Origin: an uncultured Eubacteriales bacterium
GTDB lineage: Bacteria; Bacillota; Clostridia; Christensenellales; CAG-314
Direction: 5' to 3'
DNA: 8,810 bases
Assembly (NCBI GenBank): GCA_900546875.1
Contig: URET01000049.1
Span: 1 to 8,810 of the forward strand
In this document: positions 1-5,690 of the stretch, in pieces
How positions within the stretch are numbered: position 1 is the stretch's first letter
How the letters are laid out: each line of letters begins with the position of its first letter
Notes under the pieces: model-generated
Seen by the model: the letters and a program-made list of their open reading frames with translations, nothing else
What the model was told of the DNA's origin: nothing
Databases searched by the model: none
Made by a program: the position numbers and the translations under genes

Positions 1-55
1 ACTGTTTTATTTGCCAGAAGGTTTATTGCCGCCGGAAAACAACCGTAGCCCGAGT
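1..55. repeat. 55-base exact copy of 181-235 at the window edge
   Basis: Positions 1-55 match 181-235 base for base, and the match breaks at 56 (g against t). Position 181-235 lies inside the dehydrogenase gene on the minus strand. Beyond the break, 56-68 still resembles 237-249 loosely if one base is dropped, so the copy is out of frame with a diverged flank. The copy sits directly after the dehydrogenase stop codon and has no room for the rest of a gene. It is either the start of a partial tandem duplication with a 180-base offset or a sequence-graph overlap at a contig end. I cannot separate these from the window alone. Confidence 0.9.
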
Positions 56-68
56 GACGGCAGTTATA

Positions 69-1082
69 TCAGATTATTATAAGTTTGCTTTTTCTGATGA
101 GATCTTCTTCTTTTGTATTGGCGAAGATTGTGTCAAGCTTGTCGAAGGGAACTTTTTCGCTCATGATACCGTTCACGGATACTGTTTTATTTGCCAGAAG
201 GTTTATTGCCGCCGGAAAACAACCGTAGCCCGAGTTGACGGTATTTATAGTAAGTTGTTTATTGAAGGTTTCTTCGAAGTCGGCGAAACTCTTGGGCGGC
301 ACGTAGCCGACTATACACAGCACTCCGCCGTAAGCACAGAGTTCCAGAGCGGTGTCGACTTCCTTGGAGGTATTGGTGAGATAAATGACCTTTTCGCACA
401 TTCTGCCGCCGGTCAGAGAAAAAACTTCTTCTATAACGTCCGTTTTATCGGTATTGAGAGCGTACGATATCCCGACGCTTCGAGCTTCTTCCAGAGCTTC
501 TTCATTATTGTCGATGATAACGGGGATACCTTGGTAATATGAGATTATCTGAGCGGTCACATAACCGATTTTGTTACTGCCGAGGATAGCCACGTGGTCA
601 CCCTTTTTTATGTCGATCTTATCCATGGTGTTGACAGCCATTGCGACATATTCCGTAAAGACAGCCGTTTCGAAAGGGATCGCCTGAGGGATACGGTGGA
701 CCGCATCTACAGGGAGAGTAATGAAATCCGTATAAAGTCCGTTTGTATTGACTCCCAGAATCTTTTTGAAGTTGCACTGATTCGGATGACCTGTCTTGCA
801 GGCGACACATTCGCCGCACGGCAGCACCGGATCTATCACAACTCTATCGCTTTTAACGAAAAAAGAATCGGGCGAATCATATACTTCGCTTATAAATCCC
901 GCCGCCTGCCTTCCCGGAATAAAAGGATAATCACCGTTGGGCGAATTGTAACGGATAAAGTCAGTGTGCGACATAGCCGCCATTTCTATCTTTACCTTCA
1001 CAACAGCCGGAGAATCCACCGGAGCGCTGGTAGAAGTGAAAAATTCCAATGTTTTCGGAGCTATCAATTTCCATGCTTTCAT
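69..1082 (-). CDS. Zinc-type alcohol dehydrogenase-like MDR protein with altered catalytic site
   Basis: This 337-residue protein is a complete medium-chain dehydrogenase/reductase, with an N-terminal GroES-like domain (about 1-145) and a Rossmann domain (about 146-290). The structural zinc loop is intact: C89, C92, C95 and C103 in CGECVACKTGHPNQC. The nucleotide site reads GSNKIG at 167-172, with D190 at the end of the next strand, which suggests NAD rather than NADP. The catalytic zinc site differs from the family. The usual Cys near residue 38 is S38 (AMSHTD), and the usual GHE is GRQ at 57-59, so the His ligand is Arg; an acidic residue, E143, remains at the third position. Either the catalytic zinc is lost or the reaction differs from a classical sorbitol, threonine or alcohol dehydrogenase. 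The ATG at 1082 follows an AAAGGTG ribosome site at 8-base spacing. The substrate cannot be read from sequence. The family call is sure; the activity is not. Confidence 0.9.
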   Translation of the reverse strand: MKAWKLIAPKTLEFFTSTSAPVDSPAVVKVKIEMAAMSHTDFIRYNSPNGDYPFIPGRQAAGFISEVYDSPDSFFVKSDRVVIDPVLPCGECVACKTGHPNQCNFKKILGVNTNGLYTDFITLPVDAVHRIPQAIPFETAVFTEYVAMAVNTMDKIDIKKGDHVAILGSNKIGYVTAQIISYYQGIPVIIDNNEEALEEARSVGISYALNTDKTDVIEEVFSLTGGRMCEKVIYLTNTSKEVDTALELCAYGGVLCIVGYVPPKSFADFEETFNKQLTINTVNSGYGCFPAAINLLANKTVSVNGIMSEKVPFDKLDTIFANTKEEDLIRKSKLIII

Positions 1083-1158
1083 ATTTTCACCTTTATATAG
1101 CTTGATAATTCAAATAGGTTTCCAACCCGGTTTTTTATAGCTTCTCAAAGTATAATAT

Positions 1159-1187
1159 ATAGTAGCATATTTTTACAGGAAAATCAA
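1159..1187 (-). promoter_or_regulatory. Promoter of the dehydrogenase gene
   Basis: Read on the minus strand, a -35 TTGATT (1182-1187) and a -10 TACTAT (1159-1164) are separated by exactly 17 bases. Transcription would begin near 1152, leaving a leader of about 70 bases before the ATG at 1082. I see no operator-like palindrome overlapping it. The inference rests on motif match and spacing only. Confidence 0.6.
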
Positions 1188-1347
1188 GGATTTTTTTATC
1201 TCGGCGCAATAATCCCCAATCCCTGAAATAACTTGATATTTTGTTGTTAAAAAAGGTTTATTTCAAAAAAATTCCGTGAAAATACAGGTTTCATACAACT
1301 GAATTTTGTCCTGTGAGGAATATTTCGTATGTAGCCGTATTTTCTTC

Positions 1348-1573
1348 GGAGCACTGTGCCGCAGTACGGTTTACCGTGAAGGAGCAGAGCTCCTCGTGCG
1401 GTTTTGCATATTGTTTTATCGTAAATGTGCGTGTCTGTTATATCTGACGGACGGAACACTCACGCGGTTCGAGCAGATAAAGGATATTTTACGGCCGATC
1501 ATTTTTATGCGAAAAGCGGCGCGGAAAGTGTCCGGTATACATATATCCGAGCGGCGCGACAGCGTTCAGAAAT
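1348..1573. repeat. 226-bp direct repeat, copy 1
   Basis: Every base from 1348 to 1573 is identical to 1638-1863, an offset of 290. The copy has no terminal inverted repeats and no flanking target duplication that I can see, so it is not a typical insertion sequence or MITE. By hand, the plus strand folds as a closing stem CCGCA (1359-1363) with TGCGG (1397-1401) around two hairpins: ACGGT/ACCGT (1366-1370 with 1373-1377) and AGGAGC/GCTCCT (1380-1385 with 1389-1394). Two nested helices follow: CGTAAA (1420-1425) with TTTACG (1488-1493), and GCGTG (1429-1433) with CACGC (1461-1465). The nine bases AGCGGCGCG occur twice inside the copy (1515-1523 and 1550-1558). Function is unknown. Confidence 0.95.
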
Positions 1574-1580
1574 AAGGAAT

Positions 1581-1595
1581 AGAGCTCCTCGTGCG
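1581..1595. repeat. 15-base third piece of the repeat within the spacer
   Basis: AGAGCTCCTCGTGCG at 1581-1595 also occurs at 1386-1400 and 1676-1690, within the hairpin-rich head of each long copy. It lies in the 64-base spacer (1574-1637) between the two copies. It may be a remnant of an earlier copy or of the event that produced the duplication. It lacks the 5' half of the hairpin present in the full copies. Confidence 0.75.
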
Positions 1596-1637
1596 CAGAA
1601 AAAACCCGTAGGACGATTTAAGCGGCAAGTTGTTTCG

Positions 1638-1863
1638 GGAGCACTGTGCCGCAGTACGGTTTACCGTGAAGGAGCAGAGCTCCTCGTGCGGTTTTGCATA
1701 TTGTTTTATCGTAAATGTGCGTGTCTGTTATATCTGACGGACGGAACACTCACGCGGTTCGAGCAGATAAAGGATATTTTACGGCCGATCATTTTTATGC
1801 GAAAAGCGGCGCGGAAAGTGTCCGGTATACATATATCCGAGCGGCGCGACAGCGTTCAGAAAT
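1638..1863. repeat. 226-bp direct repeat, copy 2
   Basis: This copy is identical over its full length to 1348-1573, with a sharp boundary at both ends. The left flank is GTTTCGG against TCTTC before the shared GGAGCAC. The right flank continues CCGGACA where copy 1 continues AAGGAAT. Perfect identity in non-coding sequence points to recent duplication, gene conversion or strong constraint. The fold described for copy 1 applies at a +290 offset. The copy runs directly into the terminator region at 1874-1958. Confidence 0.95.
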
Positions 1864-1873
1864 CCGGACAGAC

Positions 1874-1919
1874 ATCAAAAAAATACGGCAACAGTATTTT
1901 AGTCTTTTGTGCCGTATTT
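1874..1919 (-). terminator. Second (distal) terminator of the membrane-protein gene
   Basis: A 10-bp perfect stem pairs AAATACGGCA (1881-1890) with TGCCGTATTT (1910-1919). On the minus strand the stem runs straight into a T tract, the complement of the A run ending near 1877. The loop is 19 bases. It lies just beyond the terminator at 1928-1958, so minus-strand transcripts from the membrane-protein gene would meet two terminators in tandem. On the plus strand there is no T tract after the stem. Confidence 0.65.
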
Positions 1920-1927
1920 ATTTCAAG

Positions 1928-1958
1928 AAAAACGCGCCGCTGCTGAGCACACGGCGCG
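1928..1958 (-). terminator. Strong terminator after the membrane-protein gene, possibly bidirectional
   Basis: CGCGCCG (1933-1939) pairs with CGGCGCG (1952-1958), a GC-rich 7-bp stem with a 12-base loop. On the minus strand it is followed at once by five T (complement of 1928-1932), a standard intrinsic terminator placed just after the stop codon at 1966. On the plus strand the stem is followed by GCTG and then five T (1963-1967), so it could also stop plus-strand transcripts coming from the repeats. Confidence 0.8.
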
Positions 1959-1965
1959 GCTGTTT

Positions 1966-2865
1966 TTATTCGGATTTTGATTGAGCTTCCGTAATATTTA
2001 TAACGCTCGTGTACTGACATGCGTCCCTGATCTTGCTGAGACTCTTTGCCAGGTAGAAGTACGCAGCTATAAAGAATCCGGTGAAAATCAGATTGAAGAA
2101 ATAATTCGATATGAAGCCGTTGAAAAACGCATAAACCGGATATGCCGGATCGGACGTATTTACCGCAAGACCGGCCGTATACAGACAGTTGCAGTAATCA
2201 CTGACCAGTATCAGCGAAACTATAAGACAGATTATGAGAAGGGCCCCCATTATGGCGCAAAGCACCGAAGCGGCTGTCACGCATATGACTCTTCTTGAAG
2301 GAGTCTTATATGTTTTGAGAATGCTTATGAGAGATACTATCATAACTGGTGATATCCAAAGGGGAGTAGTCGTTATGAAAATCAAAGCGGTGAGAGATTC
2401 GTTTGTGAGACCGAAGCAGCTGCTGTTTTCAGTGGCGGCATCCGAGAAGGTGGCGATATTGAAAAGGGTGCTTGATTCTCTGAGTCCCGGGACTGTCACG
2501 AAAGTCAACACAAATTCCATAGTCAGGAGCGCTATTGTTTCCACGCAAAAACCTATCAGCATGATCTTGAAAGGAAGCGAATTTATATAACCCTTTTTGC
2601 TCATGGCATAAAAAAGGAAAAAGGCTACGCATAAAAATATCCCGCTTACCAAAACGTTGAGAGAAACATAGTTGTAACATATTATAGAACCTATTATCCC
2701 TACGGCAAGCATCACGGCAATTATAAGAGCAGGCAATGGTCTGATTACGATAGAAATATTTCTGCCAGGAGATAATTGTGGATTTAACCCGCATGTTGTA
2801 ATCTCATTAGTTGCGTCATTGTTTTCGGTGCGCGGTGAAGTATTGTTTTCTGATTTATTTAACAT
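1966..2865 (-). CDS. Multi-pass membrane protein of unknown function
   Basis: I do not recognise this 299-residue protein. It begins with a polar, Asn/Thr-rich tail of about 40 residues that is not a signal peptide. About six hydrophobic segments follow, near residues 45-65, 70-88, 99-125, 158-183, 193-222 and 243-275, and the protein ends in a short polar tail. The loop at 125-157 (SSTLFNIATFSDAATENSSC) and the loop near 224-242 are the largest non-membrane parts and include several Cys. There is no ATP-binding, kinase or protease motif. The ATG at 2865 has a GAGGAG site (2875-2880) at 9-base spacing. The gene has its own promoter and terminators and appears monocistronic. It could be a small transporter-like or sensor membrane protein, but nothing in the sequence decides. 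Confidence 0.85.
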   Translation of the reverse strand: MLNKSENNTSPRTENNDATNEITTCGLNPQLSPGRNISIVIRPLPALIIAVMLAVGIIGSIICYNYVSLNVLVSGIFLCVAFFLFYAMSKKGYINSLPFKIMLIGFCVETIALLTMEFVLTFVTVPGLRESSTLFNIATFSDAATENSSCFGLTNESLTALIFITTTPLWISPVMIVSLISILKTYKTPSRRVICVTAASVLCAIMGALLIICLIVSLILVSDYCNCLYTAGLAVNTSDPAYPVYAFFNGFISNYFFNLIFTGFFIAAYFYLAKSLSKIRDACQYTSVINITEAQSKSE

Positions 2866-2922
2866 AACGCTCAGCTCCTCGATAGGATTTTTTCGACACT
2901 AATTTCTTTTGTATCGCTATTT

Positions 2923-2952
2923 AATACATCGAAGCATTCCACCCGATGTCAA
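2923..2952 (-). promoter_or_regulatory. Possible second promoter of the membrane-protein gene
   Basis: A second exact TTGACA lies on the minus strand at 2947-2952, closer to the gene than the main promoter. The best -10 at a usable distance is TGTATT (2923-2928) with an 18-base spacer, a 4-of-6 match. The -35 is striking, but the -10 is weak. Confidence 0.3.
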
Positions 2953-2978
2953 GCTCATTACCTTATATAATATCGTTC

Positions 2979-3007
2979 AGTATATCATACAATTAAAATG
3001 TTGTCAA
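2979..3007 (-). promoter_or_regulatory. Main promoter of the membrane-protein gene
   Basis: On the minus strand an exact -35 TTGACA (3002-3007) and a -10 TATACT (2979-2984) are separated by 17 bases. The predicted start near 2972 gives a leader of about 105 bases before the ATG at 2865. This is a strong housekeeping-type promoter by match and spacing. Confidence 0.75.
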
Positions 3008-3133
3008 GTAAAAGCGCAAACTTCACAATTGCATTTTAATCTTCACTGTAATTTGCTACTAAAGTATATTTTTTCATTGCCGAAGAGATCGTCTTCCGGA
3101 ACAACAAAACAAACTTTTTTATAAATTCTGTAT

Positions 3134-3164
3134 AAAAAAACCCGTCGGAGAAAAGCCCCGACGG
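3134..3164 (-). terminator. Intrinsic terminator of rpmE
   Basis: CCGTCGG (3142-3148) pairs with CCGACGG (3158-3164), a 7-bp GC-rich stem with a 9-base loop. On the minus strand it is followed by one G and a run of seven T (complement of 3134-3140). It sits 40 bases after the rpmE stop codon. Confidence 0.85.
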
Positions 3165-3203
3165 ATCTGAAGGACAACCGTCAACCGGGCATAAAAACGC
3201 CCA

Positions 3204-3407
3204 TTAAATTCCGTATCTCTTTTTGAATTTATCCACACGGCCACCTGCGTCGACAAGCTTTTGCTTACCTGTGAAATACGGGTGACATTTATTGCAGATA
3301 TCTACCTTGATCACGTCTTCTTTCTTTGTACTTCCCGTTACGAACGAAGCACCGCATGCGCATACAACAGTCACCTTGTGATAATGGGGATGTATGTTTT
3401 CTTTCAT
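3204..3407 (-). CDS. rpmE: 50S ribosomal protein L31, zinc-binding form
   Basis: This is the complete 67-residue ribosomal protein L31, a component of the large subunit near the central protuberance that contacts the small subunit. The N-terminus MKENIHPHYHKV and the end GGRVDKFKKRYG are typical of the family. Four cysteines, C16, C18, C38 and C41 (CAC and CNKC), form the zinc-binding set of the so-called C+ type; bacteria often hold a cysteine-less paralogue used under zinc limitation, which is not in this window. The ATG at 3407 has an AGGAG site (3416-3420) at 8-base spacing. A near-perfect promoter lies just upstream and a terminator downstream, so it is a single-gene unit. No Zur-type palindrome is evident. 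Confidence 0.97.
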   Translation of the reverse strand: MKENIHPHYHKVTVVCACGASFVTGSTKKEDVIKVDICNKCHPYFTGKQKLVDAGGRVDKFKKRYGI

Positions 3408-3448
3408 TTCCTTATCTCCTTAAATATATTATCCTGATAGACTAAATA

Positions 3449-3477
3449 ATTATAAACATAATTATTTTATTTGTCAA
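3449..3477 (-). promoter_or_regulatory. Consensus promoter of rpmE
   Basis: On the minus strand an exact TTGACA (3472-3477) and an exact TATAAT (3449-3454) are separated by 17 bases, the full housekeeping sigma-factor consensus. Transcription would start near 3442, about 35 bases before the rpmE ATG. This fits the high expression expected of a ribosomal protein gene. Confidence 0.9.
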
Positions 3478-3480
3478 GAC

Positions 3481-3513
3481 AAAAAAGGCGGGTTACAAAA
3501 AACCCGTGTTTTA
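3481..3513 (-). terminator. Terminator hairpin upstream of the rpmE promoter
   Basis: CGGGTT (3489-3494) pairs with AACCCG (3501-3506) across a 6-base loop. On the minus strand the stem is followed by CC and six T (complement of 3481-3486), which would stop transcripts arriving from dapB just before the rpmE promoter. On the plus strand it is followed by TGTTTTATTTTT, so it may act both ways. The stem is only 6 bp. Confidence 0.6.
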
Positions 3514-3939
3514 TTTTTCATGGCAGAGCATATGATTTTTCCGATCGGGAAAGTGATTTTTTACGATATTTTCCTGAAAACAGAAATTTTTATCTTGTAA
3601 TGAGCCGTAAAAGAGTATGCAAAGTAAAAAATTTCAGAGCGGGATTATTTGCGGATATTTACCGTTAAATGTAATTCACGGTACTGCGGCGAGGTGACGG
3701 AGCCGCTGCAAACGGGTGACTTTTAAAGCTGTACGCGAAAAAATGTATTTTTATACGGAGTCGTCACTATAAAGCTGATATCACGCAAGCCTAAAGGGTC
3801 GCGGACTGCCGCGTGCGCAGAAGCAAGACGGCGGCGGGCGTCCGAAAGCTCGGAGCTTATGCGGAAATCCCGTGGCCGGCGGGTGTCAGGTATATTATGT
3901 ATGCTGAGAGGGTTTTTGTTTTTCCGTTGCGTCAGGGTA
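3514..3939. other. Gene-poor region downstream of dapB with several GC-rich hairpins
   Basis: I find no convincing gene here. Possible hairpins are ACCGT/ACGGT (3661-3665 with 3678-3682), GCGGC/GCCGC (3686-3690 with 3702-3706), CGCGG/CCGCG (3800-3804 with 3809-3813), AAGCT/AGCTT (3846-3850 with 3854-3858) and CCCG/CGGG (3869-3872 with 3880-3883). The part 3780-3885 is clearly more GC-rich than the AT-rich flank at 3510-3660. It may be the 3' untranslated region of dapB or a small RNA. It carries none of the signatures I know for tmRNA, RNase P RNA or signal recognition particle RNA. Confidence 0.45.
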
Positions 3940-4593
3940 TCATGTTTTTTCATGACGGGAGTTTATCAGAGTGATCGCGGCGGAAACGGCTCCTGCGGCA
4001 AAGGCGCGTCTGGAAAGGGCGGTATGTTTCAGGCTTATCAGTTCATTTTCTGAAGCGAAGACTATCTCATGTTCTCCCGTTACGTTCCCGATCCGCACGC
4101 TGTGGATCTGAGCTATACCCAAAAGTTCCGACAATTCTTTTGCCGTACCGCTGGGAGCGTCTTTTTTGGTGCTGTGGTGGATCTCCGTAAGGCATTTTTC
4201 TTCCGTGGGCATCAGCTGATTTGCGTAAATACACAGTTTTTCAAATGCCGAAAAAAGATAAGCGAGGTTTTTCCTGTAGAAGAGCGGAAGTCTTTTGCCT
4301 GTTTTTTCCAAAGCTTTTTCGGTTTCGTCGGGGAGTCCGGTTGTGCCAATCACAAGTGGTACATTTTCCATTTCCGCATACCCCAATAGGAGAAGGGTAA
4401 GCGAAGGGTGCGAAAAATCGATGATACAGTCCGGCCTTTCGGGGAGAGAGAAGGGGTCGGGGAAGACGGGTATTCCGTTCAGAGAGGCGGTTTTTCTGCC
4501 TATGCCCGAGATCACTTTTATATTTTTATCTATTGCTTCCGAAAGTACTTCTTTTCCCATTTTTCCCGTGATGCCGCTTATACAGATCCTCAT
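3940..4593 (-). CDS. dapB: 4-hydroxy-tetrahydrodipicolinate reductase (short form)
   Basis: DapB reduces the DapA product with NAD(P)H in the diaminopimelate/lysine pathway, in the cytosol. The 217-residue protein shows the nucleotide-binding start GITGKMG (7-13), IDFSHP (58-63), GTTG (83-86) and the catalytic and substrate-binding block EIHHSTKKDAPSGTA (137-151), with H139/H140, a lysine at 143-144 and the APSGT loop. The C-terminal GNVTGEHEIVFAS and the SRRAFAAGAV helix also match the family. It is shorter than the roughly 240-270 residues usual for DapB, mainly through compact segments between the first strand and IDFSHP; no key block is missing. The ATG at 4593 has an AAGGAG site (4600-4605) at 6-base spacing. 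It is transcribed divergently from ecfA1. No other lysine-pathway gene is nearby, and I see no clear promoter or lysine riboswitch in the short upstream region. Confidence 0.95.
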   Translation of the reverse strand: MRICISGITGKMGKEVLSEAIDKNIKVISGIGRKTASLNGIPVFPDPFSLPERPDCIIDFSHPSLTLLLLGYAEMENVPLVIGTTGLPDETEKALEKTGKRLPLFYRKNLAYLFSAFEKLCIYANQLMPTEEKCLTEIHHSTKKDAPSGTAKELSELLGIAQIHSVRIGNVTGEHEIVFASENELISLKHTALSRRAFAAGAVSAAITLINSRHEKT

Positions 4594-4722
4594 AAAATTC
4601 TCCTTACCGATTTTTTAAGATAAATTTGCAGTATATAATATGACGGAGAAGGGGACGGGTATTCGCGGGAGACAAAAGAAAGGTCGGGAAGTTTTAAATT
4701 TTAGCAAGTCAGTCAATCCTCG

Positions 4723-4751
4723 TTGACAAAAAGAAGAATATTTGTCATAAT
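4723..4751 (+). promoter_or_regulatory. Promoter of the ecfA1-ecfA2-ecfT-truA operon
   Basis: An exact -35 TTGACA (4723-4728) and a -10 CATAAT (4746-4751) are separated by 17 bases. The predicted start near 4758 gives a leader of about 78 bases before ecfA1, with a G-rich sequence but no riboswitch that I recognise. The promoter is about 130 bases from the dapB start and faces away from it. Confidence 0.8.
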
Positions 4752-4835
4752 AAAAGACAGCGTGCCGGAAGGCGGGACAGCGGGGAAGGCGTTGTCCGTG
4801 GAGCCGGGGAGATCGTTTTATACGGGGAAAAGTCG

Positions 4836-5690
4836 ATGGGTGAAATACTTGATATCAAAAACGTTTATTATACCTATGAAACTGATGAAGAAAACAAAAA
4901 TAAGGCTTATGCGCTCAAGGGCGTAAGTTTTAGTGTGCGTGAGGGGGAGTTTGTGGCGCTTGTCGGGCATAACGGCAGCGGGAAAAGTACTTTGGCCAAG
5001 CTCATGAACGGTCTTTACCTGCCGACTTCGGGTGATGTTACGGTGAAAGGGATGAACACCAAGGATGCAGGAAGCCTGTTTGAGATCAGGAAGAGCGTCG
5101 GGATGGTATTTCAGAACCCGGACAATCAGATGGTGGCGAGCATAGTGGAAGATGACGTGGCGTTCGGGCCGGAGAATCTCGGAGTGGAGAGGGAAGAGAT
5201 AGAGAAGAGGGTGACCGAGTCGCTTGAGAGCGTCGGGATGACGGAGTACAGGATGCGTACGCCCCACAAGCTTTCCGGAGGACAGAAGCAGCGTATCGCA
5301 ATAGCCGGGGTGCTTGCGCTTAGGCCGAGGATACTCGTGCTGGACGAAAGTACGGCAATGCTTGATCCCGTGGGAAGGAGAGAGGTGCTCAAGGTGGTCA
5401 TGGACCTGAGGCAAAAGGAAAACATGACGGTTATACTTATCACGCATTTTATGGACGAAGCCATAAAAGCTGACAAAGTCATAGTGATGAACGATGGAAA
5501 GGCGGTGATGTCGGGTACGCCCGGCGAGGTTTTTGAAAGGGCGGACGAGCTTACGAGCTATGGTCTTGATCTGCCGCATGCGGCGTATATTGCGGCGAAG
5601 CTTCGCGCGGACGGAATGAAAATATCCCGCGAGGCGCTTACAGCGGAGGAGTTGAGCGAAGAAGTATGTCGATCATTGCGAAAGGGCTGA
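4836..5690 (+). CDS. ecfA1: ECF transporter energy-coupling ATPase A1
   Basis: This is one of the two ATP-binding subunits of an energy-coupling factor transporter, which imports vitamins or metal ions together with EcfA2, EcfT and a substrate-specific S protein. The 284 residues show Walker A GHNGSGKST (44-52), the Q-loop Q93 in VFQNPDNQ, the ABC signature LSGGQ (146-150), Walker B ILVLDE (166-171) and the switch histidine H204. DESTAMLDP (170-178), with Ser where EcfA2 has Pro, is typical of the A1 subunit. The start is fixed by the normal MGEILDIKNV beginning; the ribosome site is only a modest GGGGAA (4824-4829). The last 25 bases overlap ecfA2, so the two are probably translated in a coupled way. 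Confidence 0.96.
   Translation: MGEILDIKNVYYTYETDEENKNKAYALKGVSFSVREGEFVALVGHNGSGKSTLAKLMNGLYLPTSGDVTVKGMNTKDAGSLFEIRKSVGMVFQNPDNQMVASIVEDDVAFGPENLGVEREEIEKRVTESLESVGMTEYRMRTPHKLSGGQKQRIAIAGVLALRPRILVLDESTAMLDPVGRREVLKVVMDLRQKENMTVILITHFMDEAIKADKVIVMNDGKAVMSGTPGEVFERADELTSYGLDLPHAAYIAAKLRADGMKISREALTAEELSEEVCRSLRKG

Larger units (their letters stand above)
1083..1965. other. 883-base gene-poor region holding a duplicated element
   Basis: This stretch lies between the start of the dehydrogenase gene and the end of the membrane-protein gene. Its right end has transcription terminators, its left end has the dehydrogenase promoter, and the middle is dominated by two identical 226-base copies. 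Open frames run through the repeats in both directions, but none has a clear ribosome site. Their predicted proteins are rich in Arg and Cys without a recognisable domain, and two plus-strand frames read the same repeat, so I do not call a gene. Positions 1200-1347 are AT-rich and show nothing I recognise. Confidence 0.7.
2866..3203. other. Intergenic region between rpmE and the membrane-protein gene
   Basis: These 338 bases contain the promoter(s) of the membrane-protein gene near 2923-3007 and the rpmE terminator at 3134-3164. The stretch 3010-3130 is AT-rich. It holds one small inverted repeat (GAAGA/TCTTC near 3082-3096) without a T tract, and no ORF worth calling. Confidence 0.6.

Noticed and set aside
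54..542. Long plus-strand frames opposite the dehydrogenase gene (also 594-1100).
   Set aside because: They are antisense shadows of a clearly recognised full-length protein on the minus strand and have no ribosome site or family match.
1247..1459. A 70-codon minus-strand frame overlapping the first repeat copy.
   Set aside because: No ribosome site or domain was found. It crosses the repeat boundary, and the corresponding frame is not preserved around the second copy.
1348..1863. CRISPR array or group II intron as an explanation of the direct repeats.
   Set aside because: There are only two copies of 226 bases with one spacer, no cas gene, no reverse transcriptase and no match to the conserved domain V hairpin.
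1425..1946. A 173-codon plus-strand frame running through both repeat copies, and related frames at 1306-1575 and 1715-1984.
   Set aside because: The same repeat is read in two frames, the products are Arg/Cys-rich without domain similarity, there is no convincing ribosome site, and the frame runs into a terminator hairpin. The open frames are better explained by the repeat's low stop-codon density.
3723..3953. A 76-codon minus-strand frame whose ATG overlaps the end of dapB, which could have been a coupled small gene.
   Set aside because: There is no Shine-Dalgarno match before the ATG, the composition is unlike its neighbours and tracks the GC-rich hairpin region, and no domain is recognisable.
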